A stretch of DNA of 64,000 nucleotides from Seiridium cupressi. Its lineage: Eukaryota > Ascomycota > Sordariomycetes > Amphisphaeriales > Sporocadaceae. The stretch covers positions 102,346 to 166,345 of the forward strand of contig JARVKI010000094.1 of NCBI GenBank assembly GCA_036674765.1. Direction: 5' to 3'. Both the position numbers and the translations under genes were made by a program. This document shows positions 33,535-44,395 of the stretch, piece after piece (within the stretch, counting starts at the first letter, position 1; each line of letters opens with the position of its first letter). The notes beneath the pieces were generated by a model. It did not search any database, had not been told where the DNA came from, and saw only the letters and a program-made list of their open reading frames with translations.

Positions 33535-36104
33535 ATGTCTGACGACAAAAGCGAGTACAATGCCGGAGGCGCAACGATAATCGAGCTACTGAGAAAGTAT
33601 AGATTGATAGAGCTGCGTTGTAAGTATCAATAAAGTGCGCGTGGTGGGCCGCATTTTCTAATGGTCGCGTCAGCCTCTCCTCCCCCCGGGGGCATTCTGT
33701 TTCAGGTCGAAAACCTCTGCAGAGAATTGGAATCACAGAAAAATACTCGTGAAGCTGAAGCCCTACGGGAAGTTTATCAGCACTGCACCAAGAAGCCGCA
33801 CCTCGGAGGGCTTGGACTCTCTGCCGATCAACATTTTGATCAATCGGATATTTCTGAAGTTTTCTTTTTGGTATCGGCATATTTGGAAGCACTCAATTAC
33901 CAGGACCGTAACTCCTCCCCAACGCCACCTCTTAACCATCGACCTAATGGTCGCCGGGGTATGACCCTTGCTGAGAAGATACTTGCCGCGCACGATGTTG
34001 CCCGCAGAGGTGAGGTTAAACCAGGAGACGTAATTCGCCTAGACGTCGACTGGGTGATCGCATCCGAACTTTCATGGGCTGGAATGGAAAAGACGTACGA
34101 GTCACTGGGTAAGCCAGGAATCTTCCGCAACGATAGGCTGTGGCTCGCTGGCGACCATGTTGTCGATCCGCGTGTGCGCGATCACCCCAAGATCAAATCC
34201 TTGGTTGAATCTTCCGAGAGAGCAAGACAAATCTTCAAACTGACAGAGTACCAAGGCATGAACTACACAATCATGCATACGGAGTTTTGTCGGGAGAGGG
34301 CACAACCTGGCATGCTCATAATCGGATCGGACTCACATACCTGTTCTGCTGGGAGTGTATCGAGTTTAGCCATCGGTCTCGGAGTCGCTGATGTTACTTT
34401 GCCGCTCGTGACGGGTGAGACATGGATCAAGGTTCCCGAGACACTCGAGATACGTTTCATCAACCAGCCGAGACCGGGGCTGGGAGGCAAGGACATCATT
34501 CTGTATGTCTTGAAGGAATTGAAGAGAAACACGGTTGCATCGGAGAGAATTGTGGAGTATACCGGTCCCGGACTTCGGCATCTCTCGTGCGATGCCCGTT
34601 TTGCATTTTGCAACATGACAACGGTATGCACATAGCTTCAGATGCACTAGGGTTTATCTGACTATATCAGGAATTTGGTGGTATTTCCGGTCTTTGTGTT
34701 CCCGACGAAGTGACCAAGGAGTTTATCGACAGGCGGAAGATGCCGAAGTACAAAAAGCACTCCCTATACTACCAACCAGACGAAGATGCCCAATACGCTG
34801 AGAGTTACACAATCGACTTGCACAAGGTAGAACCTTTCGTTGCTATCTATCCAAAACCAGATAACGTTGTGCCTGTTGGAGAAGTCGCTGGCGCGGCGTT
34901 GGATGGATGCTTCATCGGAGCCTGCACAACTGCACGGGAAGATTTGGTTCTTGGAGCACTCTTGTTGGAGGTCGGTTTAAAGAGAGGCCTGACACCCGTG
35001 AAGCATGGCAAGCGCAAAGTGGTCCCCGGCTCACTCCCCATTCTTCACGAACTAGAAGAGAAAGGTTTTGCAGACATCTATAGACAGGCTGGGTTCGAAA
35101 TCGGGGTCCCCGGGTGCAGCTACTGTGTAGGCATGTCGGCAGACAAGGCCGCCAAGGGAGAGGTCTGGCTTAGTAGCCAAAATAGAAACTTTGAGAATCG
35201 AATGGGACCAGGTTCGTCGCGTGAACAGTATGCTCTTCGGACAGATAACTTGCTGACTTGAATTACAGGCTCAATCGGAAGCCTTGCATCCGCCGTTACG
35301 GTTGCTGCAAGCAGCTTTGACATGGCAATAACTGACCCGACCCCTCTTCTCGATGAAATCGACTCCAGACGTCTAGAGGCGTATCTAAATCAAAGCAAAA
35401 TAGCGAAAAATCCGCCACTTTACGTTGAGCCCGGCACCCGAGGCATGGGACCAGTCCAGAGTCCGACTATCATAGCCCCTCAACCGAGAGTCAGTCTGTC
35501 TGGAGCCCCCCAAAAGCCCACGCCCCAAATAGTAGGCAAAGTCCTCACCCTTGGCGACTTTATCGACACTGATGCTCTTGCCCCTGCCGAGGCCCTACTT
35601 GGTAGCCAATCCGTAGGAGAGCTTGGGAAATACTGCCTATGCCACACACATCCCGATTTCAGGCAGCGAGTTAAAGACGGCCTGAACATCGTTGTAGCAG
35701 GAGTAGCCTTCGGCGTGGGCTCGTCGCGGGAAAATGCCGTCACTGCACTCCAGGGCGCGGGCGTGCAATGCGTCATTGCTCGCTCCTTTGCATTCATATA
35801 TGCGAGGAACCAGCCAAATTTGGGGCTTTTGGGTATCGTGATGAAGGATGAGGAATTCTATCGCCTTGCGACAGACGGGATGGACATTGAAGTTGATGTC
35901 GACAAGAGGATCGTCAAGGTCCATGGGAAAGAGTTCGTCTTTGAATTGAGCGAGCTGGAGATTCAGCTCTGGCAGCAAGGGGGCATGTGTGAGGCATTTG
36001 CCAGATGGGGAAAGAGTGTCCTGGAGAAAATGACAGGAAGTAGCAAATCGACTGCAGGGGACACGACCATGGAGAGGTCGCAAGGTGAAAGGTTGGATTG
36101 GTAA
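33535..36104 (+). CDS. Fused LeuC-LeuD-type (aconitase family) hydro-lyase
   Basis: Four exons: 33535-33619, 33674-34623, 34671-35211, 35269-36104; 803 aa. After a 124-aa N-terminal extension (start [12 protein letters not shown]), the LeuC-like core begins at [12 protein letters not shown] (125). It has GSDSHTC (247-252) and three cysteines for a [4Fe-4S] cluster: CTTARED (Cys430) and GCSYC (Cys494, Cys497). The LeuD-like swivel domain includes GVGSSRENA near 690. Isopropylmalate isomerase carries CTNGR at the first site; CTTAR here suggests a non-canonical member. Fungal LEU1 is usually about 780 aa without this extension, so this is probably a paralogue acting on another 2-alkylmalate. It dehydrates and rehydrates a hydroxy-dicarboxylate. 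The paired lyase supports a shared pathway. Confidence 0.85.
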
Positions 36105-37340
36105 GGCAGCAAATAAAGAGGCAATTTGCAAAAGACACTGCTGAAACATGGGCCCAACATGGGACCAATTCTACAGCTAGTCCAGATATTAGAGTTCTGT
36201 ATTTATTATCTAAGCATGAGATTGTGATGTTTTGCGTCTGCCTCCTCAACTGGTGAATTGGTAGTCACATATAGCGAAGCGTAACAGGCGGACTGCGACT
36301 ATTGCGAGACGTCTCAGTCGACTACATAGTTGACGCAGAATAGCAGCTACAACTCTGACTACAAACATGGTAGCTCACTTGAACAACCTTAGCAGGTTCA
36401 ATAATTGTGCCATTGGCCGGGTGAGTATTTCACCATTTCTTATAACATCGGTTGTCTTTTAATCCTTTTGACTACCTCCGAATATAATAATATTATTTAA
36501 ATACATTATAAAATAAATGAACTCGTAAACGGGTAGGTACTTTAAAATGGGCTTTTAGGTTAATTAGCGAATAGTTTAAATTAAAAATTTATTATAATTA
36601 TTATAATTTAATTACAAATATAAATCGCATTCTTAAATTTAAACAAACTTATATTCGGACGAACTCGACGTTTAAATGCTTAGCCGTATACGAGGAGGTT
36701 ACGTGGACCGTAAGGTTTCTTTTCTTCTTTTTTAATTAAATTAGTAATTATAGATAGTTTTAATCTACCACGCCTGTTTATTACTCCCTTGCTGTTGTGT
36801 GGTTTGACCAGACCATTTAGTATTTTCCGATCTTGGCAGTATCTGAGGAAACTGCGGTCGTTACGAATATAATGGCAACTCCTAAGTTCTTCCGACTTGG
36901 GAATATTGGTGTAGATTTCCCTAATCGCCCCGGAAGCTGTGTTTTGAGATATCGGGATTTTGTTGGCCCGGAGATAAGGCACAGGAAGAAAACGGAGGAA
37001 GCGAACCTTTAATCGGTGTTCAACTCAAACTTGTATCATGTTTATCGTGGCCGTCTTCATTATATCTAGAGCAGTGATGGTCGACGCAAATCCGCAGTGC
37101 TGGAATGTCCGTCGGCAAAGAACCTCTATGCGCGTCTTTCCCCCTCGCAGGATTAAACGATAAGTTTCGACAATACTCTACATTCACTATATGTATCTAA
37201 TGGCTAGTGAAGTTGAAAGTGTTTGAGAATCAGGTATAAATATAGCCAGGTATAACTGCCAATGCCATAACCGGAGGTATCAGTGAGGTTCCCGAATCAG
37301 AAAAAACGATCATTGAGAACTACAAGATATGCTATGCATA
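36105..37340. other. Intergenic with AT-rich patch
   Basis: Contains an AT-rich, CpA-poor segment at about 36470-36680 of the same character as the right-hand isochore, possibly a small RIP-mutated repeat remnant. The only sizeable open frame (36680-36982, minus) has no recognisable family. Confidence 0.5.
36470..36680. repeat. Short AT-rich, RIP-like segment
   Basis: About 200 bp that is strongly A+T rich, with few CpA/TpG steps, inside otherwise balanced sequence. It may be a decayed repeat remnant. It is too short and degenerate to name the element. Confidence 0.35.
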
Positions 37341-38561
37341 TCAAAATGCATATTGTTCTAGTGACGCCGGCCCAGTGTAATTGGAACTTCCCCTGATTCC
37401 TCCTGTCATCTGCCCAAGAAACCGAGCCTCCCCAAAGACTGCCGCGCCGACCGAGAGCGTGGTGGCGATGTCTATGTCCATGATACCCGAATTTCCCATG
37501 TCAATACGGAGAGTGAACCCTGTTGGTTTGTTTCCTGGTGTGGGTGGATAGGTAGTGTTTGTCCCGATGGGACGAACGGTGATGCTGGAGTTTGCTGCAA
37601 AAAGGATCTCGCCGTCTCTGGCCACGTAGCCACTAACGTGTTCTTCGCCTGCGGGATTGAGCCCGTCCCATACCACGATGGAGTAGGGACCGAGACGACC
37701 ATGGATCCAGTACCAGGACTGAACTCGGATAAGAAAAGACGATGTTCCCCAATTTTCTACGCACCGAAAATTATTAGTGAACCATATGATTAGTGAACCA
37801 TTTGCTAGCGAGGTAACGTACTATCATGATAGGCCACTCCGCTGAATGTGATCTCAGTCCCATTAACCACATAGTACACCTCGGCATCACCGTCAGGTAC
37901 GGCATTCGCCCAGCCAACACCTGGCATCACTTCCATGCTGAGGCCTGCCTGTGCCGGCCCAGAAGGATAATGAGCTGGAGCTCTCTGGTTCATGTTCATA
38001 TAAGCAGGCATCGCGGGTCCAGTTTTCGAAGTCCAAACTTACAGATGTCAGAGATATGTTCCCGGATAAACCGAGGCCGGGCATATCAATATTCAGCTGA
38101 TACGTCCTGAGATATTCAGACCCGCGGAACTGCATGCCAGTACCATTCCAAATGCCACTGGCACCATCACGGTCGCTCACGACGATCGCCTCGGTGGCAA
38201 GCAATTGGTACACGGTGCTGAGTGGGTGTTCCGGTGTTGAGAGAAACACCACGCCCAGCAACATGTTTGTTTCTGGTAGCCCAGTCGGGAAGGCTGTGCC
38301 CGGTGCGGCAATAAATGCAAGCGAAGTGCTGTACTGCCGGTCCTCGGACACGATGTCAAAGTACCACCAATCGTAAGAGCTACTGTTGATGGGGAAGACC
38401 TTGGGAGAATCGAAGCCGGAAGCGGAACTGATATATTGCCCGGCGCTAGTACCATTAATCACAGCGGCGGAGTAGATGTTGGTCGTGTCCATGCAGCTCG
38501 TGAGGGTCGCCAGCACGTGAGCCGCGATCATGGCCATTCGCGTGATCCTCCCCATCAGCAT
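37341..38561 (-). CDS. CrtC/fungal Diels-Alderase-like lipocalin-fold protein
   Basis: Minus strand, three exons: 38043-38561, 37822-37984, 37341-37756 (introns 37985-38042 and 37757-37821); 365 aa. The N-terminus is hydrophobic. Signature stretches of the hydroxyneurosporene-synthase/AsqO-type family are present: YDWWYFDIVSEDRQY, then PAHYPSGPAQAGLSMEVMPG and GWANAVPD in exon 2, and YHDKNWG spanning the exon 2/3 junction, followed by WYWIHGRLGPYSIVVW. Fungal members (the family of CghA, Fsa2 and UcsH) catalyse intramolecular cycloadditions that set decalin stereochemistry; others act as dehydratases or isomerases. Length is typical. No polyketide synthase is in the window, so its substrate is unknown. 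Neighbouring lyase, dehydratase and DUF4267 genes make an accessory block. Confidence 0.82.
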
Positions 38562-39383
38562 TGCGTATATATGTAATAGAGTGCGAGAAACTGTTGGCTG
38601 AGATAAAATCCATTGTCGAGGTGCGAAGTAGTTGGTTTTTAAAGGGTTGTGATTGCCAGCATTGTATAAGAGCAGGTTGTTCCCGAGTATTGCGAATTAT
38701 ACGAGTAATACGAGCCAAGGTGCCCATGTCGGCTAATTCCCGCCTCACTGAGTAAGATGGGCTGAATTGCTTAGGAGAAGGCTAAGGAACTATATAATAC
38801 TACCAGTGGCTCGAGATTATACTTTTCCCATCGGCATTCTCGTAAAAGATATTTATCTACGTAATCACCGGGATGAATAGCCATCGCTTCACTCGTATGC
38901 ACGAATTGATTGACAAGGTCTGGTAATGCTAGGACTAAACGAGACAGTCTTTGTTGTTTGACTTTAGCACGAGGATGAATCGCCACCTAATTCCAGATCT
39001 ACACTAGCCCGGGAGAACATGTGTGGGCAGAGGCTTTGCCAATCATACACTCTCTCCGTAATAATTAATCGGTGCTGTAACGCGAGAAGCAAGCTGTGCT
39101 GGCTATTACGTAGTGACTCTAGAAAATAACATTCTCCTGCCGCGGTGGCGGTGCTGCTTGATAAACCAAAGGCGCACCATCCTCAACATCATTGTCCTAT
39201 ATCATGTCGAATTTATATGACTCAACGTGCGACTTGAGGGCTCGAGGCACCAGACTCTTCAGCCCGCCTCTAGATGATGGTGAGAAAATAGGGGACTCGA
39301 CGTGGAGAAACAATTCAGGATCTGTATAACGAAGTCTAGCCCACTTGTGCCCGCGTGCATGGTCAACCTGTCTCGTTCGGCCC
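38562..39383. other. Intergenic
   Basis: Diels-Alderase-like promoter side and DUF4267 3' side. No supported gene. Confidence 0.5.
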
Positions 39384-39749
39384 TCAAGGGACTTTGATTC
39401 TTCCATCCGCAGTCCGTGGCCTAAGCATGAGCGCACCTAGAGTCAACAGAGCCCCACTCCCTTCCCATACGGCAGGCGCTGTCCATCCCTGGTTCCAGAA
39501 GACCGTAGTAGTCAGAAGTCGCATCGGCACGGTCAACATGAAGAATATCGTGTTCTCCTGATATGCCGCGAGTGTGTAGTAGATCCCCATCGCGATGGCA
39601 GCGAGCGAATTGCCCCTGGCGACCGGCATGCAAACGGATGGGAACCCCTGTGCAGCGGCTGCAGAGGCGGGGTCCAGCAGCGCTAACACCCCGGCGCCGA
39701 AGGCTGTCAGCCCGAAAACATAGATGGAAACGGCGGCTAAGGACGGCAT
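39384..39749 (-). CDS. DUF4267 small membrane protein
   Basis: Single exon of 121 aa. Four hydrophobic segments can be seen: SIYVFGLTAFGAGVLALL, SLAAIAMGIYYTLAA, TIFFMLTVPMRLLTTTVFW and ALLTLGALML. Characteristic family residues include GFPSVCMPVARGNSLAAIA, matching the DUF4267 family of small fungal membrane proteins often found near secondary-metabolism genes. The function is unknown, and a direct enzymatic role cannot be inferred. It is on the same strand as the Diels-Alderase-like gene, about 820 bp upstream of it. Confidence 0.75.
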   Translation of the reverse strand: MPSLAAVSIYVFGLTAFGAGVLALLDPASAAAAQGFPSVCMPVARGNSLAAIAMGIYYTLAAYQENTIFFMLTVPMRLLTTTVFWNQGWTAPAVWEGSGALLTLGALMLRPRTADGRIKVP

Positions 39750-41009
39750 CGTCAGGATTGTAGTCTCGCGATCAAAGAAGAGGCGTCTGCGATGTGCCGT
39801 GCTGATTTATGTGTGCGCGACGTTGCAACCGGAAAAGTGTGAATGGTCCGAGCCACGAGGTCCCCCGTGAGCTGAAATTGAAAGGATTTCCCATGCAGTG
39901 GGGGAAGGATCGGGGGGTCGCATTCATTTGGCCGTATATCCGACAGGGAACGTTCAGGATCACGAAAACAACAGGATCGCTGCACGACCTCGCTAAAAGG
40001 CCAGGGGCACAAAATCCCTCGGGCTGTTTTCTCTCTCTCTCTCTCTTATCGTTCCCCCCCCATAGGATTTGACGACCTCAGCTTTAGGTGACTGGACCAA
40101 CGCACTGCGGCCAATCGCGACCTTTCAGCTCCGGATCATCTGAAGCCGCATAGCCTACCACCATGCCAGCCAAGCGTGCAAACAGTTGGATATATAATAT
40201 AACAGCACGTGGATTCCGCCCCGGGTTGCAATTGATTTCTCAAGATACATCCTTCCCTATTGAATGAATGCCCGTGTTGTGGATATATGGGCCGTTCTGA
40301 TATGATATGTACGATGTAATTAGATGTAGTCAAATGTGACGGAACTCGTGCAGGCATTGGAGGGACTGGAGGTATTCCCCCACAATCCGACCAAGTTCCT
40401 GAGTCTGTCCACCTGCGAGGTCCTTCTCGCGTACATGTACGCAGCAGACGATAAATAGCCTGTGGAGTTGGTTGGCTGGACTGGAATAGGAACGTACGTG
40501 ATTGGCTGCCAAGCAAGGTTTACATGCTCGACTGCGGCGCGGGAATTTCCAGGCGGAGGTATGCTATCACCTTGGGTGTTCCTTCGCCTTACGCGACCGA
40601 AAGACAGCATGGGTAGACTGCACAGAGGTCAGGCGATACACATGTATCTGTGAATCTCATTGGTTGCCAGTCTCCATTTGAGCTGCACGTAATACCAGGA
40701 CGCAGCTAAATCGGTCTGACATCGCACGTTGGGCTTAATTGATAACATCTCAAGTGACACGGCTAGATCGTGCTACCACTTATTTTAATGATCTGGCCTC
40801 GCACTATCAGGGAGCGGAAGCGGCACAGCCATGAGGAACTACAAACATATTGGACTCATTGACCCTGGTATGGCCAAATATGTGGAGGATCTAGAGAAGC
40901 TATGATCTCGCCGTCCCGCCGCTCTTACTTTGCTCGTCTTTGTCAGCCCTTCCACGAAGACAAGTAATACCCACGAATTGCAGCAGATACAACACTAATA
41001 AAGTTCTAA
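39750..41009. other. Intergenic between divergent DUF4267 and rhodopsin-domain genes
   Basis: Upstream regions of two divergent genes. A CT dinucleotide run lies near 40030-40047. Overlapping open frames at 40136-40653 are unrecognised. Confidence 0.5.
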
Positions 41010-42421
41010 ATGGATTTGTGCACTATTCCTGGGGGCAACCCGCCCGCAGGCGTTCTACCGAATTTCGACAACCCGCCTTCACTGGCTCCCGCCATGATCG
41101 CTGTCACAACCATCTTGTCGCTAGCCTCAATCCTCGTCATTTCTGGAAGACTCTATGTTAATAGAAGGCGGCTACACACATCAGATCGTAAGCCGTACTG
41201 CCAAGCACATTGAGGATGCTCGTGGGAAACTTACGACGTTTAGATTTGATGCTGATTGGGGTTGTTCTGTCCTTGGGCATGTCAGCTACCTGTCTATTAT
41301 GTCAGCAAGCACCTCCAGAAACGAGAGGGGAACCAATAATCTGAGTCGTGGGTAGTATACAAATTTGCTCGGCATCAGTGGGATACACCAGCTTGTTGGT
41401 TTGATGCATCTTACATGAAGGTGAGTGAGTCCAGGTTGGAAACATGGTAGAAAGTGCACGCCATTAACTACTGATAGACGCTCTTCGCCGTGATGATCAT
41501 CATTCCCTTGGGCTCCATATTCCCTAAAGCCGCTATCCTTGTTCTATACCTCCAGTTATTTTCCGTTAAGAAATGGGTACGGCCTGCTGTATATGTCGGT
41601 CTAGTTTTCAATTTCCTCACTTACGCCCCGCTGGTCGTAAGTGCTATATACTACACGACTCCACGAGGAGGGACCACTTGGGCCGAACTTGCCTTATCGA
41701 CGACTCCACAGCGTGGTCTCTACATGACTACGGTGAAAGCAGCCATGTCTGTTTTGTTAAACCTGTATATCCTCGTCATCCCTCTGCCCATCTTGTACAG
41801 GCTTCACTTGGCCGTTTCCAAGAGGCTCCAGCTCATTGCCGTTTTTGCAACTGCATCCGCGTAAGTGACCTTTACCAAGCTCACACTATCGTGAAAATAT
41901 AGCTCATTGCTTAGGGGTGTTGTTGCGAGTATCGTGGACCTAGTCTACTGTGTTGAACTCCTTGACTTTGAAGACAGTACCTGGAGAGAAGCTTGTGTTT
42001 CGATTACGACGTACGTATTACCCTTGTGCACACTACTTGAGCATAGGGTCCTGATACTTGGATAAGAATTGTTGAAAATAATGTGGCAATCATTGTTGGT
42101 TCCATGCCAGCTTTCGCCACCTTTCTTAAAGTCCACGTCGCACAATCCAGCAGTGTCCAGGCGTTACTATCCCGATTCAGTAAAAAGAAGCAGGACACCT
42201 CGGGCTTTCGAAGCGATCAGCAAACACCTCTACGCACATTTGGATCCTCCGAGCCCAAAGGACACCCTTACTATGCACTCACTGAGTCGGCGCTGTTGAA
42301 GTCTCAATGTTCTACAAGCGGAGAGACTATGCCTACATTGAAAAGCCCCGACAAAGCTATCTTGCGAGCGAGTGGTATTTTTCAGCAAACTGACACAGCT
42401 CATCAAAAGAGTCAAGTGTGA
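41010..42421 (+). CDS. Fungal rhodopsin-domain seven-TM protein
   Basis: Six exons: 41010-41187, 41244-41300, 41356-41420, 41478-41860, 41915-42010, 42067-42421; 377 aa. The extracellular-type N-terminus (MDLCTIPGGNPPAGVLPNF) precedes a membrane helix, then GVVLSLGMSATC, the hallmark YKFARHQWDTPACWF spanning exons 2/3, KAAILVLYLQLFSVKKW, and several further helices. This matches the fungal integral-membrane family often called rhodopsin domain (PTH11-like neighbours). The cytosolic tail (about 90 aa) is Ser/Thr-rich. Intron 2 (41301-41355) uses a weaker GTCAGC donor; it is supported because it removes a TGA and joins CLLLYKFARHQW in frame. Predicted receptor-like; no ligand known. Confidence 0.8.
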
Positions 42422-44187
42422 CTGGCTTGAAAGGAGTTCAGTCGGAGATTTGTTGTTACGAGTGAAGGAAGAAGTATCGTTACTCAACTACCACATGAGA
42501 AAAAATCTACTGAGTGCAAAAGTATATGTAATCATTCCATGCTGCCTCCTGACATTGAACATCACGTGCCATAAACGCTCTTGTGCCGATCAATCGTTGC
42601 TTGCCTTCTCTGCCTTCTTTACTGACCATCGTCACGCAGCAACATCTACGAGGAAGGGAGCGTTGAGCAAAGACTCGGGAAATCATGATGGCATACTAAA
42701 TTACTTATCAGTCAAGAGAGAGCCAATTTTACCCATAGTTTTCGCGGGAGCCGTCGCAAGCTATGCGCAGTCAGCTTTGTACACAAAGACTGTTTGAGCT
42801 ATGGGTCTATTTCAAGGGTTGTCATGGCACTTGAGGGGGGCACGATTTCAGGGCTCAGAAAGAACAGATTGCTTAATTTCAGAGGAAACTTAAGCTTTGT
42901 AATAATAATGTGCTTCGGATCGTGGGGCGTTTAGCCGAATAGAGCTTGGTAGGGGTATATTGGGAAACAACCGTCCGACAGATAACATCATTTCCACCTA
43001 ATACAAAATCGCAATAGCGCAACGGTCAACTACACCTCAACTAAGCTCAACCTCGCCTTGATCCAGTAATTTCATATGATCTCAGGGCGTATGTCAGACA
43101 TATCCTTTGTGCAGCTACAAGCTAAGATGGCTAATATGGTCCCAGATATCATTCCACCAGATGCAACACTCAACCTCACGAGACGGATGAGCTTAAGTTC
43201 AAGTTGAACCCAGTGCCTGGACAGTAATGTTGACTTCTCTGGCATACAGAAGGTCTATGCTAGTATAAATCTTTCCAGAGTAGATAGGTTCATGTGAGCC
43301 TTTTGCGAAACCGGGGCTGGAGTCGCAATGATGTGCCGAAAGGCGATGCACCACTTGAGGAACATAGTTTGTACTAAAGTGCCGTTAGAGATTATGGTAA
43401 GATGCTAGAAAATTATACTACTTTTTATCATTGTTTCATGCGGGGATATGGTGACCCATTATCTACTCATCATGATTGTACCGTGGCTTGAGACATTTGA
43501 ATTGGCCTAATAGTGATGTCTGAATCACAATTGCCTGTGGCACGGGAAGCGCTCGGTATAGGTGCGACTTTTAGGCTCGTAAAATATACACACGAAATTT
43601 CCTTTGTGGCAATTTCACATATTCATGGGTTTTCATTTCAAGGTTCTCCAAGACCATGGAGCGTGAATCATAACTTTACTTGGACGGGCCACAGGCGAAT
43701 AATAACCCTCTAATGAGTGCATAGCAGCGAACCCTTGGCACTCGCGCTACGTGTTGCAGCTTGTCAATGGGCAGGCCTCCGACGGCTTCATTATAATAAG
43801 ATTTAGACCACATCAAGTCACTACGAGCGGAAGACGGTGGATGAGGAGCCGGCCACTTCTGCTATATGGAACGGACCGGCGCCAGTGTTAGGACTATCAA
43901 AGTACTTCTGCGTGACTTTAAAGTTGTAAATTCCTAATATGAGCATTGTCTTAAGTGCAAAATCTCAGGCTATTACATTAAGATTAGGACTATCATCCGA
44001 GTATTGAGTCACATACTTTGCATTCAATTGTCGTGGTAGCTACTATTGAAGTGATCGCGGTATTATAGCCATATGCACTGCTCAAATTGCATTTCTAATT
44101 CTGGCCGGACCATCATTGCCCCAGTATTATTCCAAAAACTCCTTTAGAATAATTCGTTCTCGCTTACGGAAACTGGTTGCGACTTCT
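42422..44187. other. Intergenic
   Basis: About 1.8 kb. One open frame (42372-42797) overlaps the end of the rhodopsin gene in another frame and is probably a shadow. No repeat or RNA gene recognised. Confidence 0.5.
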
Positions 44188-44395
44188 TCAGGAGCACGTC
44201 AGAGCACATCGTGTGGCCGTACCACCGTTGGCCACGCATTCGGAAAAGCAACTGGCCTGCAAGTTGTATTAGTGGCTTGCGATGTTTTCATCTCGAGTAT
44301 TGACTAACCCTCTTCTCAGTAGCCTCAGGCTCAGCAACAGGGGAGGCGGCTGCCATGACAGATAAGGCCAGTGCGAGAAGAGCAGTGAAACGCAT
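44188..44395 (-). CDS. Small secreted Kex2-processed cysteine peptide precursor
   Basis: Two exons on the minus strand: 44309-44395 (29 aa) and 44188-44256 (22 aa plus stop), with a 52-bp GT-AG intron (44257-44308). The precursor is 51 aa: an 18-residue signal peptide (MRFTALLALALSVMAAAS), a short acidic propeptide (PVAEPEATE) ending in KR exactly at the intron, then a 22-aa mature region with four cysteines in the pattern CX3C-X9-CX3C, residues SCFSECV and RCALTCS. The layout (signal, acidic spacer, KR, cysteine peptide) suggests secretion and Kex2 cleavage. The pattern resembles alpha-hairpinin-type spacing. No homologue is known to me and activity is not inferred. Open frame alone would miss it, since it reads through the intron to a false stop. 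Confidence 0.72.

Noticed and set aside
36680..36982. 100-aa minus-strand frame
   Set aside because: Lies at the edge of an AT-rich patch, with no recognisable motif; cannot be called a transposon gene.
41188..41355. Frameshift in the rhodopsin-domain gene
   Set aside because: Introns 41188-41243 and 41301-41355 restore one frame through the family hallmark, so no mutation is needed.
42372..42797. 141-aa plus-strand frame
   Set aside because: Overlaps the last exon of the rhodopsin-domain gene in another frame; the tail is not family-like.
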